DNA of 64,000 nucleotides from the NCBI RefSeq assembly GCF_028368995.1, contig NZ_JAQNDL010000001.1, forward strand, positions 1,488,001-1,552,000, in the 5' to 3' direction. The first letter of the stretch is position 1, and each line of letters begins with the position of its first letter. This document shows, one piece after another, positions 28,701-34,761 of the stretch. The notes beneath the pieces were generated by a model, which saw only the letters and a program-made list of their open reading frames with translations, was not told the origin of the DNA and made no database searches. A program made the position numbers and the translations under genes. The stretch comes from Nannocystis bainbridge (GTDB taxonomy: Bacteria > Myxococcota_A > Polyangia > Nannocystales > Nannocystaceae).

Positions 28701-31700
28701 TCGATCGGCCGGCCCGTGCACGGCGTTCGAATCCACCTGCTCGATGGCAAGATGCGACAGGTCCCGCTCGGCATGCCCGGCGAGATCCACCTCGCCGGCG
28801 TCGGTCTGGCCCGCGGCTATTTGAATCGCCCTGCCATGACCGCCGAGCGGTTCGTGCCGGATCCCTTCTCGAACCAGCCCGGCGCCCGCATGTATTGCAC
28901 CGGCGACCTCGCGCGCTGGAACGAGGACGGCGAGCTCGAGTTCCTCGGCCGCGTCGATCATCAGGTCAAGATCCGCGGCTTCCGCGTCGAGCTCGGCGAG
29001 GTCGAGGCGGCGCTCGCGTCTCATCCCGCGGTCGGATCGGCCGTCGTCGTCGCGCGCGAGGACTCGCCAGGGAGCATGCGCCTCGTCGCTTATGTCGTGG
29101 CGAAGCAAGACGACCTTACGCCAGCTTCGCTGCGTGAGCACCTGCGGAGCGACCTGCCCGACTACATGCTCCCGTCGGCGTTCGTCTTCCTCGACGCCCT
29201 GCCGCTGAGCACCAACGGCAAGGTCGACCGCAAGGCCCTGCCCTCTCCCGAGGCGATGCGTGGCGCCGACGAAGCCTTTGTCGCCCCGCGCAACGACGTC
29301 GAGCGCGCCCTCGTGGCCATCTGGGAACAGCTGCTCGAGGTGCGCCCCATCGGCATCGACGACGACTTCTTCGCGCTCGGCGGCCACTCGCTGCTGGCGG
29401 TGCGCGTCGCGTCGGCAGTCAAGACGAGGCTCGGGCTCGGGCTGACGCTCGCCACCTTGCTGCGACGGCCGACGATCGCGGCCCTGGCGGCGTCGCTCGT
29501 CGAGATGGAGACGCGGCCCGGACCCGCGCTCTCACCTTCCCCGCGCGGCGCGGCCGCTCCCGCATACAGCGGCCTCTCGGGGACCGAGCGGCGGATCTGG
29601 TTCGTCGACAAGCTCGCGCCCAAGGCCCGGTCGTACCAGGTCCCGCACGTGTTCGTCGTCCGTGGCGCGCTCTCGCTGCCGGCGCTGCGTCACAGCGTGG
29701 AGCGGCTGGCAGAGCAGCAGGAGATCCTTCGCACCACCTATCCCGAGATCGACGGCGTGCTGATGCGAAGGGTGGCGGACAGCGCCTCGATCCCGCTGCG
29801 CATCGAGGACGTCTCGACGCTGCCCGAGGCAATCCGAGAAGCCGCCTTGCGCGCCCACCTCGAGTCCGAGATCGGGACCCGCTTCGATCTCGCTACCGGC
29901 CCGCTGACGCGCGCACTGGTCGTGAGCCTGGGAGCCGAGCACCACGTCGTGCTCGTCATTCAGCACCACATCATCACCGACGAGTGGTCCAGCGGCGTGC
30001 TGCTGTCCGAGCTCTCACGCCTTTACGAGGCGTGCTGCCGCGGCGAAGCGGCGGAGTCGCCGGCGCTCGCCTACCAGTTCGCCGACTATGCCCGCGCCGA
30101 GCAGGAGGCGCTCACGACCGGCGGCTTCGCGGCGTCGCGGACCTACTGGAAAAACCAACTGGCGAACGTGCCGCGGCTGGAGCTGCCCATCGTTCGCGCC
30201 GCTCCGGCGCGCGGTCCCGGCCTCGAAGCGAGCGCCGCGCTGCGGATCCCGCTGGCGGTGAGCCGCGGGCTGCAGGCGCTCGCGCGGGCCCACGGCTGCA
30301 CGCTTTTCATGGCCTGGTATGCCGCCTTCGCGGCGGTGCTGTCGCGGTACAGCGGCCAGCAGGACTTCGGGCTCGGCGCCGTGATCGCAAACCGCGAGGT
30401 GCCGGGCGCGGCCGAATTGCTGGGGTTCTTCACCAACACGGTGGTGCTGCGCACCGACCTCGCGGGCGATCCCTCGTTCGCCGAGCTGCTCGCGCGGGCG
30501 CGGCGGACCGCGCTCGAGTCCTACGAGCACCAGGCGCTGCCGTTCGACGTCGTCGTGCAAGATCAGGGGCTGGCGCGCCAGGCCGGCGAGAGCCCGCTGT
30601 TCGACGTGACCTTCTTCGAGGTGACGCCGCCGACGACGAGCGCCGGGGCCGGTTGGTCGCCGCTCGTCGAAGCGATGCCGACCGGCCTGGTGACCGCGAA
30701 GCAAGCGCTGGCGCTCGGGGTGCTTCACGACGCGGAGGGGACCGAGGTCTCCCTGGCCTACGACACGACCCGCGTCGACGCCGGCGCGGTCGAGCGGCTC
30801 GCCAGGCACCTGCAGGCGCTGGTGCAGGACGGGGTGCTTCACCCGGACAAGCGCCTGTCGCAGCTGGACCTGCTGACGGCGGCGGAGCACACGGAGCTCG
30901 CGGCGTGGAACGACACGACGGCGGCCTATCCCGCCGAGAGCTGCGTGCACGAGCTGTTCGCGGCGCAAGCCAGGCGCACGCCGGCCGCCGTGGCGCTGGT
31001 GTTCGGCGCGCAGCAGCTGACCTACCAGGAGCTCGACGAGCGCTCGAACCAGCTGGCTCATCACCTGCGCGGCCTGGGCGTCGGTCCGGAGGTGCTGGTG
31101 GCGCTGTGCGTCGAGCGGTCGCTCGAGATGGTCGTGGGGCTGCTCGGGATCCTCAAGGCGGGCGGGGCCTATGTGCCGCTCGACCCGAGCTATCCGCGCG
31201 AGCGGCTGGCCTTCATGCTGACGGACGCAAGGCCCGCCGTGCTGCTCACGCAGGCGCGCCTGCGTGACAGCCTCCCGCCGCACGAGGTCGTGACCGTGCA
31301 CCTCGACGCGGGCGCGCCCGCGTGGAAACAGCCGCGCACGCCCCACGCGGTCGCCGTGGGGCCGGACCACCCGAGCTACGTGCTCTACACGTCGGGTTCG
31401 ACGGGGCGGCCCAAGGGCGTCCAGATCCTTCACGCGGCGCTGACGAACCTGCTGCACGCGTTCGCCGAGCAGACGGCGATCGGGCCCCAGGACGCGCTGC
31501 TGGCCGTGACCTCGATGTCGTTCGACATCGCCGGGCTCGAGCTCTTCATGCCCCTGATCCGGGGGGCCGCGATCCACCTGGTGTCCCGCGACGACGCGAG
31601 CGACGGCGAAGCGCTGGTGAGCGCCCTCGATCGCGCGACGATGATGCAGGCGACGCCGGCCACGTGGCGCATGGTGCTGGACGCCGGCTGGAAAGGTGAG

Positions 31701-34016
31701 CGGCCGCTGCAGGTGCTGTGCGGCGGCGAGGCGATGACGCCAGATCTGGCGCTCGAGCTGACGCGCAGGGCATCCCGGGTGTGGAACGCGTATGGCCCGA
31801 CCGAGACGACGATCTGGTCCGCGCTGTCGCGCGTCGACGCGGGCCCCAGCCCCGTGCGGCTCGGGCGAGGGATCGCCAATACGCAGCTCCACGTGGTCGA
31901 CAAAGATCTGAGACAGACGCCGGTGGGCGTCCCGGGCGAGCTTTACATCGGCGGGACCGGGCTCGCGCGCGGGTACCTGGGGCGGCCTGAATTGACCGCG
32001 GAGCGCTTCGTGCCGGACCCGTTCTCCGCGGTGCCCGGGGCGCGGATGTATCGCACGGGCGACCTCGTGCGCTGGGACGCGAACGGACAGCTCGAGTTCC
32101 TCGGGCGCATCGATCACCAGGTCAAGATCCGCGGCTTCCGCATCGAGCTCGGGGAGATCGAAGCAGTACTGTCGTCGCACCCGTCGGTGCGAGCGTGCGC
32201 CGTGGGCGTGTGGGAGCCCGCGCCCGGTGACAGGCGCCTGGTCGCGCACGTGGTGCCCGGCGAGGGCGCATGCACCGACGACACATTGCGCGAGCACCTC
32301 GGCGCCGCGCTGCCGACATACATGGTCCCCTCGCTGTTCGTGCGGCTCACGGCGCTGCCGCTGAGCCCCAGCGGCAAGGTCGATCGCAAGGCGCTGCCGC
32401 CGCCCGACGCGACGCGCGACGCGGTCGAGACTTCCTGCGTGGCGCCGCGGAGCGAGGCCGAGCGCGTGCTCGCCGAGCTGTGGTCGGCGGTGCTGCAGGT
32501 GTCGCCGCTGGGGATCCACGACAACTTCTTCTCGCTCGGCGGGGACTCGATCCTGGCGCTGCAGGTGATCGGTCGCGCCAAGCGAGCCGGCCTCCATCTC
32601 ACGGCGCGCGACATGTTCACGCATCAGACGGTGGCCGAGCTCGCGCTGGTGGTGCGGCGAGAGAGCGCCGTGCTGGCCGAGCAGGACGCCGTGCACGGGA
32701 CGGTGCCGCTGACGCCGATCCAGCGCTGGTTCCTGGACGCGGATCCCGTCGATGCTCATCACTACTGTCCCGCGATGCGCTGGACGCCGCCTGCCGGGCT
32801 CTCGCCCGAGGTCGCCGCAGAGGCGCTGCGCATCGTCGCGGCCCAGCACGACGCGGTGCGATTGCGATATCGTCGCAGCGAGTCCGGGTGGGTTCAGGAG
32901 CACGAGGCGGGGGCGACCCTCGCGCTCGAGCGGGTCGATCTTTCGGCGGTGGACGGCGAGGCCCGCGACGCCGCCGCGCTCGAGGCGGTGGCGAGGCTGC
33001 AGCGCGCCATGAACCTCTCCAGCGGCCCGATCTGCCGCGCTGCGTGGCTGGACCTGGGCGAGGCGGGCGCGCAGCTGGTGCTCGTCCTGCACCACCTCGT
33101 CACCGACGGCGTGTCGTGGCGCATCGTGTGCGAGGACCTGCAGCGCGCATGCGAGGCGCTGAGCGCCGGACGGACGCCGGAGCTCGGACCCAAGACGACG
33201 TCGCTGCGCCAGTGGTCCGAGCGACTGCACGCGTTCGTCGCCGGCGGCGGCCTGGCGGAGGAGCTCGGGTACTGGCAGGCGCAGTGCGCTCGCCGCATGA
33301 CCGCGATCGTGCGCGACCGCGACGTCGCGCCGGGCAGCTTCGGCGACAGCCGCACCGTGGAGGTGGAGCTCTCGCCGGCGGATACCAGCGCCCTGCTGCG
33401 CGCGGTGGGCTCGGCGCACGGGACGGAGATCGACGCCGTCCTGCTGTCGGCCCTTGCATCGGCGCTGAGCACCGCCTCCGCGACAGACACGGTCTGCGTG
33501 GCGCTGCAGCACCACGGCCGCGAGCCTGTCGTGGCCGACGTGGAAGTGTCCCGCACCGTGGGATGGTTCTCGACGCTGTTCCCGCTGTGGCTGAGCGTGC
33601 AGCCGGACAACGACCCCGCCGTATTGCTGCGCGACGTGCAAGCGCAACTGCGGTCCGTGCCCGGCCGCGGCCTCGGCTACGGCTGGCTGCGCTATGCGCA
33701 TCCGGACGCGAGCGTGCGCGCGTCGCTCTCGGTGCCCATGCCGGTGGTGTTCAACTACCTCGGGCAGTACGAGGCCGGCTCGCCGTGGTCCTTCGCCGGC
33801 ACGGCGCCCTCGAGCATCAGCCCCAACATGGCGCTGTTTCACGAGCTCGTGGTGAGCTGCATCGTGGTGGACGGGCGGCTGCGGCTCGGCTGGAGCTTCA
33901 GCAGCGCCGTCCACGACACCGCGACGATCGAGCGGATCGCAGCCGCGTTCCTGTCGTCGCTACGGCGAATCATCGAATGCGCGCGCGGGCGGAGGGAGGA
34001 CACGTCTTGCAACTGA
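16725..34016 (+). CDS. Five-module non-ribosomal peptide synthetase
   Basis: 5763 residues, starting at the ATG at 16725 after CAGGA (7-nt spacing); an in-frame ATG at 16698 lacks such a site. Domain order: A1-T1 / C2-A2-T2-E2 / C3-A3-T3 / C4-A4-T4 / C5-A5-T5-E5. Carrier Ser residues are S613, S1664, S3173, S4222 and S5275. C domains carry HHIITDEW (C2, C4, C5) or HHILADGW (C3). C3 has the YPLSPLQAGLLFH start typical of D-amino-acid acceptors and correctly follows E2. Pocket residues read by alignment to GrsA: A1 and A3 DVWHFSLIDK (Ser), A5 DILQLGAIWK (Gly), A2 and A4 DGVFTASIFK (unassigned). There is no loading C domain and no thioesterase. The DUF6875-like gene overlaps its end; an exporter and MbtH converge. 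The predicted product is a Ser-X-Ser-X-Gly peptide with D-X at position 2. Confidence 0.95.
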   Translation: MSMHDESRDVRGFEPRTEQNVAAQQDAGSPADAGDVLRWAGMADPNSPIGRLPQFASDELRQLAAWNDTAVAYPPARCIHQLFEDQAARTPDAVALVFGDQRLSYHELDERANQLAHHLCGLGVSPEVLVGLCVERSLEMVVGLLAILKAGGAYVPLDPGYPRERLAFMLKDARPAVLLTQAHLRDSLPPHDVAIVQLDEGDWQHQPRTPPAVDVGPDHAIYVIYTSGSTGQPKGVLNTHRGLYNRLRWMQRAYGLKASDAILQKTPLSFDVSGWELWWPLIEGARMVIAAPEGHKDPRYLAAILAAADVTVVHFVPSMLAVFLAATEPRERASLRLVFASGEALPEHLRAAWYAGNRGELHNLYGPTEAAIDVTSHACRPDETGPVPIGKPIDNTRTYVLDAAFRPVPVGVAGELYLSGVQLARGYLHRPGLTAERFVPDPLVPGARMYRTGDLARFRDDGALEFLGRIDHQVKIRGFRIELGEIEAAIAAHPSVRDCVVVAREDATGDKRLVAYVVGKDATASELRERLGATVPEYMVPSAFVFLDALPLNPSGKVDRKALPAPETTRSATETYVAPRTDVERALVAIWEELLEVRPIGVRDDFFLLGGHSLLAFRVLSAIQARFGSAPSLTALLRNPTIEALAVLWDPRAERPAPPISLLPRADGEAPFAGLSGTERRIWFLEKLSPQARSYQIPHVFEVASALCVRALRDSVDALVLRHAILRTTYPEVDGAPRREVADDVSIPIRVEDVSALPAAQRDPALRAMLAAEVESRFDLERGPLTRVLAVTTAADRHVVVVHQHHIITDEWSWGLLLAELSSLYEASRRGQTTALAPLAYQYSDYARAERAALAGDGLAASRAYWKQALVEVPRLDLSIVAPAAGAVSGPEGFVSLRLSPEASRQLQALAHESAATPFMAWYAALAAVLSRYSGQQDFGLGAVVANRQIAGTEGMLGFFTNTVVLRTDLAGDPTFAELLARARRTALDAYEHQALPFDVVVQDQGLARQAGENPLFDVTFFEVTPPTTGAAAGWSPRLGAVPEGVTTAKNALAVSVQHTAEGTVVEVLYDTTRVSRIAAERLCGHLSTLVTDAAAHPDRRVSELELLTDEEIEKLAAWNDSPPTDPAARCIHELIAEQAVRAPQAVALEQDGQPLSYGEFEAQVNRLAHHLRALGVGPEVRVALCVQRSFDMVIGLVAILKAGGAFVPLDPSYPPDRLSLLLAEAGAPVLLTHAAIEGRLATPNVTVVRLDVDAAQWASLPTTPPASGVTLDHANYVVFTSGSTGKPKPVINEHRGLAARVAFQRRHIAVHPGDRILFSAAIAFDGAIVDWMLSLCNGATCVLPSNALDAVEGIAECLEHRAITFSFIPPAMLRVLRCRAPALRHITLAGDKTSPALVAQWAEGRQVLNSYGPTEFSIFAAQAWFDPSRPERFSIGRPVHGVRIHLLDGKMRQVPIGMPGEIHLAGVGLARGYLNRPAMTAERFLPDPFASQPGARMYCTGDLARWNEDGELEFLGRVDHQVKIRGFRVELGEVEAALASHPAVASSVVVAREDSPGSTRLVAYVVAKHEALTAASLREHLRGDLPDYMLPSAFVFLDALPLSNNGKIDRKALPAPEAMRGADEAFVAPRTAAERALAEVWSEVLRIAAVGLHDNFFALGGDSILAIQVVGRAKRAGLHVTVRDMFMHQTVAELVQVARSSSAAVAEQAVTGTAALTPSQQWFFSKNPEEAHHFNQAWMWTPSPALSPALVAEALQVVLRQHDALRLRYDHSESGWVQIHAEDAALPLARIDLSALPPDVRRAAVEASADDLQGSLSLSAGPVARAAWLDLGEQGTRLLLVVHHLVVDGVSWRILHEDLERVCEALLAGRTPALAAKTTSFRQWSERLHTFVAAGGLSQELDFWRAQCARGITPLPRDREAAPGTVGDSRTVDVELSEAETRALLHDVSAAYRTEINDVLLSALAAALSKFCDTDTVCVTLEGHGREALIEDVEVSRTVGWFTSMFPVWLTVPATDDPGTLLKGIKEQLRSVPNRGVGYGWLRYAHSDEAVRAALSVDPPVVFNYLGQFDMGTQGRSMFAPAAEPTGRTTSSRMALWHALAVNGGVWQGRLRFEWTYSAAIHDEATVARLAARFVASLRRIIDHCAAGEAFGYTPSDFPLARIEQPALDGLFGAMRDVESVYPLSPLQAGLLFHALNEPESPTYTVQLALQLGGDVDATALESAWKTVLARHAVYRTAFLWQGVPEPLQVVRRSVEFAMPTHDWSSLEVAEAEARWEALRREERAAGFDLGRAPLARVVLVRLPGGRTWMLKTTHHILADGWSMPVVLGELQAAYAANRGGRRLALPEPVAYERYIAWLATRDQAASSAFFAAYLAGVEEPTRLPFPPPAQAPAEATREHEQRDASLTAAETEALTAFARRHGLTLNTVVQGALAQLLGRTTGRTDVVFGVTTSGRSAPLRGIERMVGLFINTLPLRARWSGSEIVLEWLQRLQAEQVELRVHEATPLYEVQRASAVGGGRALFDTLLVFENYPVDEAAQQAEALPIVDFQAFEQTSYPLAITVAVGTTLDLRWMWEPAALRGEDIEQLWGHLRTVLLDMVAHPGRRLSELGLLTEAEHATLAAWNDTVVAYPPARCIHALFEEQAARTPDAVALVFGDQRLSYRELDERANQLAHHLCGLGVSPEVLVGLCVERSLEMVVGLLAILKAGGAYVPLDPGYPRERLAFMLKDARPAVLLTQARLRDSLPPHDVATVQLDEGDWQRQPRTSPAVDVGPDHAIYVIYTSGSTGQPKGVLNTHRGLYNRLRWMQRAYALKASDAILQKTPLSFDVSGWELWWPLIEGARMVIAAPEGHKDPRYLAAVLAAADVTVVHFVPSMLAVFLAATEPRERASLRLVFASGEALPEHLRAAWYAGNRGELHNLYGPTEAAIDVTRHACRPDETGPVPIGKPIDNTRTYVLDAAFRPVPVGVAGELYLSGVQLARGYLHRPGLTAERFVPDPLVRGARMYRTGDLARFRDDGALEFLGRIDHQVKIRGFRIELGEIEAAIAAHPSVRDCVVVAREDATGDKRLVAYVVGDQAIVSELRERLGATVPEYMVPSAFVFLDALPLNPSGKVDRKALPAPDASRGPAETFTAPRTDVERALVAIWEELLEVRPIGVRDDFFALGGHSLLAVRVVSAVKARLGFGLTLATLLRRPTIAALAASLAGIETQPGPALSPAPRGAAEPAYDGLSGTERRIWFVDKLAPEARSYQVPHVFVVRGALSLPALRQSVERLAERQEILRTTYPEVDGALMRRVADSVAIPLRVEDVSALSDSAREVALRAHLEAEIAVPFDLATGPLTRALVVSLAAEHHVVLVLQHHIITDEWSSGVLLSELSRLYEACCRGEAAELPALAYQFADYARAEQAALTTGGFAASRAYWKHQLAGVPRLELPIVRTGPERGPEASVTLGVPPAASRALQALARDHGCTPFMAWYAALTAVLSRYSGQTDFGLGAVIANREVAGTADLLGFFTNTVALRTDLAGDPSFAELLARARRTALDAYEHQALPFDVVVQEQGLARQAGENPLFDVTFFEVTPAKGDAAAGWSPISGPVPRGVTTAKNALAVSVQHTAEGTVVEVLYDTTRVSRVAAERLCGHLSTLVTDAAAHPNRRVSELDLLTDEETEKLAAWNDTPRTDPAARCIHELIAEQAVRAPQAVALEQDGQPLSYGEFEAQVNRLAHHLRALGVGPEVRVVLCVERSFDMVIGLVAILKAGGAFVPLDPSYPSDRLSLLLAEAGAPVLLTHAAIEDRLATPNVKVVRLDVDAAQWASQPSTPPASGVTLDHANYVVFTSGSTGKPKPVVNEHRGLAARVAFQRRHIVVHPGDRILFSAAIAFDGAIVDWMLSLCNGATCVLPSNALDAVEGIAECLEHRAITFSFIPPAMLRVLRCRAPALRHITLAGDKTSPSLVAQWAEGRQVLNSYGPTEFSIFAAQAWFDPSRPERFSIGRPVHGVRIHLLDGKMRQVPLGMPGEIHLAGVGLARGYLNRPAMTAERFVPDPFSNQPGARMYCTGDLARWNEDGELEFLGRVDHQVKIRGFRVELGEVEAALASHPAVGSAVVVAREDSPGSMRLVAYVVAKQDDLTPASLREHLRSDLPDYMLPSAFVFLDALPLSTNGKVDRKALPSPEAMRGADEAFVAPRNDVERALVAIWEQLLEVRPIGIDDDFFALGGHSLLAVRVASAVKTRLGLGLTLATLLRRPTIAALAASLVEMETRPGPALSPSPRGAAAPAYSGLSGTERRIWFVDKLAPKARSYQVPHVFVVRGALSLPALRHSVERLAEQQEILRTTYPEIDGVLMRRVADSASIPLRIEDVSTLPEAIREAALRAHLESEIGTRFDLATGPLTRALVVSLGAEHHVVLVIQHHIITDEWSSGVLLSELSRLYEACCRGEAAESPALAYQFADYARAEQEALTTGGFAASRTYWKNQLANVPRLELPIVRAAPARGPGLEASAALRIPLAVSRGLQALARAHGCTLFMAWYAAFAAVLSRYSGQQDFGLGAVIANREVPGAAELLGFFTNTVVLRTDLAGDPSFAELLARARRTALESYEHQALPFDVVVQDQGLARQAGESPLFDVTFFEVTPPTTSAGAGWSPLVEAMPTGLVTAKQALALGVLHDAEGTEVSLAYDTTRVDAGAVERLARHLQALVQDGVLHPDKRLSQLDLLTAAEHTELAAWNDTTAAYPAESCVHELFAAQARRTPAAVALVFGAQQLTYQELDERSNQLAHHLRGLGVGPEVLVALCVERSLEMVVGLLGILKAGGAYVPLDPSYPRERLAFMLTDARPAVLLTQARLRDSLPPHEVVTVHLDAGAPAWKQPRTPHAVAVGPDHPSYVLYTSGSTGRPKGVQILHAALTNLLHAFAEQTAIGPQDALLAVTSMSFDIAGLELFMPLIRGAAIHLVSRDDASDGEALVSALDRATMMQATPATWRMVLDAGWKGERPLQVLCGGEAMTPDLALELTRRASRVWNAYGPTETTIWSALSRVDAGPSPVRLGRGIANTQLHVVDKDLRQTPVGVPGELYIGGTGLARGYLGRPELTAERFVPDPFSAVPGARMYRTGDLVRWDANGQLEFLGRIDHQVKIRGFRIELGEIEAVLSSHPSVRACAVGVWEPAPGDRRLVAHVVPGEGACTDDTLREHLGAALPTYMVPSLFVRLTALPLSPSGKVDRKALPPPDATRDAVETSCVAPRSEAERVLAELWSAVLQVSPLGIHDNFFSLGGDSILALQVIGRAKRAGLHLTARDMFTHQTVAELALVVRRESAVLAEQDAVHGTVPLTPIQRWFLDADPVDAHHYCPAMRWTPPAGLSPEVAAEALRIVAAQHDAVRLRYRRSESGWVQEHEAGATLALERVDLSAVDGEARDAAALEAVARLQRAMNLSSGPICRAAWLDLGEAGAQLVLVLHHLVTDGVSWRIVCEDLQRACEALSAGRTPELGPKTTSLRQWSERLHAFVAGGGLAEELGYWQAQCARRMTAIVRDRDVAPGSFGDSRTVEVELSPADTSALLRAVGSAHGTEIDAVLLSALASALSTASATDTVCVALQHHGREPVVADVEVSRTVGWFSTLFPLWLSVQPDNDPAVLLRDVQAQLRSVPGRGLGYGWLRYAHPDASVRASLSVPMPVVFNYLGQYEAGSPWSFAGTAPSSISPNMALFHELVVSCIVVDGRLRLGWSFSSAVHDTATIERIAAAFLSSLRRIIECARGRREDTSCN
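16905..18620 (+). other. NRPS module 1: A (Ser) - T
   Basis: Loading module without a condensation domain. The A domain has YTSGSTGQPKGV, YGPTE, YRTGDLARF and NPSGKVDRKAL, all intact. Pocket residues DVWHFSLIDK match the serine code. The T domain has LLGGHSLLAF (S613). Its A domain is nearly identical at DNA level to that of module 3 (offset 7680 bp). Confidence 0.85.
16905..21615 (+). repeat. Long internal repeat of the NRPS gene, copy 1 (A1-T1-C2-A2)
   Basis: The A1 and A2 segments match copy 2 almost base for base over about 1.6 and 1.5 kb; the C domain between them matches well in its second half. The offset is 7680 bp at A and 7674 bp at the second A. Confidence 0.85.
18740..23190 (+). 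other. NRPS module 2: C - A (unassigned X) - T - E
   Basis: C2 active site is H805-H806 with D810. A2 has FTSGSTGKPKPV and LAGDKTSP, slightly unusual core motifs, with pocket DGVFTASIFK that I cannot match to a known residue. T2 carries GGDSIL (S1664), the form that goes with E domains. E2 is intact: HHLVVDGVSW (H1844/H1845), EGHGRE (E1983), SRTVGWFTS and FNYLGQF. The incorporated residue should be presented in D form. Confidence 0.85.
23250..26330 (+). other. NRPS module 3: C - A (Ser) - T
   Basis: C3 is of the D-to-L type judged by YPLSPLQAGLLFH and HHILADGW (H2316/H2317), which fits its place after E2. A3 repeats the serine pocket of A1. T3 has GGHSLLAV (S3173). Confidence 0.85.
24585..29289 (+). 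repeat. Long internal repeat of the NRPS gene, copy 2 (A3-T3-C4-A4)
   Basis: Second copy of the A-T-C-A block. In addition, T3-C4 (from about 26220) resembles T4-C5 (from about 29360), showing further local exchange. Confidence 0.85.
26415..29480 (+). other. NRPS module 4: C - A (same X as module 2) - T
   Basis: C4 has HHIITDEW (H3365/H3366). A4 has the same DGVFTASIFK pocket as A2 and is nearly identical to it in DNA. T4 has GGHSLLAV (S4222) and no E domain follows, so X should stay in L form here. Confidence 0.85.
29565..34010 (+). other. NRPS module 5: C - A (Gly) - T - E (catalytic Glu lost)
   Basis: C5 has HHIITDEW (H4414). A5 pocket DILQLGAIWK matches glycine. T5 has GGDSILAL (S5275). 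The E domain keeps HHLVTDGVSW (H5456) and FNYLGQY, but EGHGRE reads QHHGRE (Q5595), removing the Glu regarded as an acid/base in E domains. Glycine has no stereocentre, so epimerisation would be meaningless; the domain may be structural or take part in release. Confidence 0.85.
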
Positions 34017-34726
34017 CAGATCCATCACAAGCTCGGCTGCTGTGCGCCGAGCAGCTCGACGAGCAGAGCGCCGGTCTGCCGGCAGCGACGCGCGCGCAGC
34101 TGCTGGAGGTGCGGACGTGGCTCAAGACGTTCATCTCCAGACCGAACCCGATCATCGGTCGCAAGGGGTCCGTGTGTCCCTTCGTCGAGCCCGGCCTGAA
34201 CCGCTTCCGATCGATCCGCTTTCACGTGTACGACGGAGAGCTCCACCCCGCAGCCGTGGAGTCGGTGATGCGCGCGCTGGTGGCACGCTTTCCCACCGAG
34301 CTCCCGATCGCCGGCGTGGGTCGAGAGTTCCGCGCCATCCTTACCCTGTTCCCCGGGCTGCCGAACGACGCGGGGCCGCGGTTCATCGACCCCGTGCAAC
34401 AGGCGCTCAAGCCCGAGATCACCGCGCAGGGTCTGATGATCGGCCAGTTCTATCCCGGCTGCCACGAGCCCGGTTTGCACAACCCGGACTACCGCCCGCT
34501 CGAAGCACCGCACCCGATGCTGGTGATTCGCCCGATGCAGCTCACCGATCTGATGTTCCTGTTCTCCCGCCCGGAGTACCTGTCGGCCTACGTGCGGAGG
34601 TTCGGCGTCACCGCCCGCGACGAGCTCACGGCGCGCATCGCCGCCGCCGGCGTCCCGCAGCTGCCGGTGAACTGGGAGGCGGTGCTCGACGCAGCGTTCC
34701 CACCGAGCCAGGCGGAGCTGCGATGA
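34007..34726 (+). CDS. DUF6875-like protein, coupled to the NRPS gene
   Basis: 239 residues. The start is a TTG at 34007, six bases after a strong GGAGGGAGGA; it overlaps the NRPS end by 10 bp, so translation is coupled. The sequence has RPNPIIGRKGSVCPFVEP near residue 45 and the phrase FYPGCHEPGLHNPDYRPL further on, a pattern I associate with DUF6875 proteins that accompany NRPS and other natural product genes. Invariant-looking Cys, His and Pro residues could form an active site. Because the NRPS lacks a thioesterase, a role in release or tailoring is possible but unproven. No membrane segment or signal peptide. Confidence 0.7.
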   Translation: MQLTDPSQARLLCAEQLDEQSAGLPAATRAQLLEVRTWLKTFISRPNPIIGRKGSVCPFVEPGLNRFRSIRFHVYDGELHPAAVESVMRALVARFPTELPIAGVGREFRAILTLFPGLPNDAGPRFIDPVQQALKPEITAQGLMIGQFYPGCHEPGLHNPDYRPLEAPHPMLVIRPMQLTDLMFLFSRPEYLSAYVRRFGVTARDELTARIAAAGVPQLPVNWEAVLDAAFPPSQAELR

Positions 34727-34761
34727 GCACCGCGCGCCCGGCCTCGATCATCCCGAGCAGG

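Noticed and set aside
33900..34010. A thioesterase at the NRPS end
   Set aside because: No GxSxG motif or hydrolase fold follows E5; the protein ends a few residues after the E domain.
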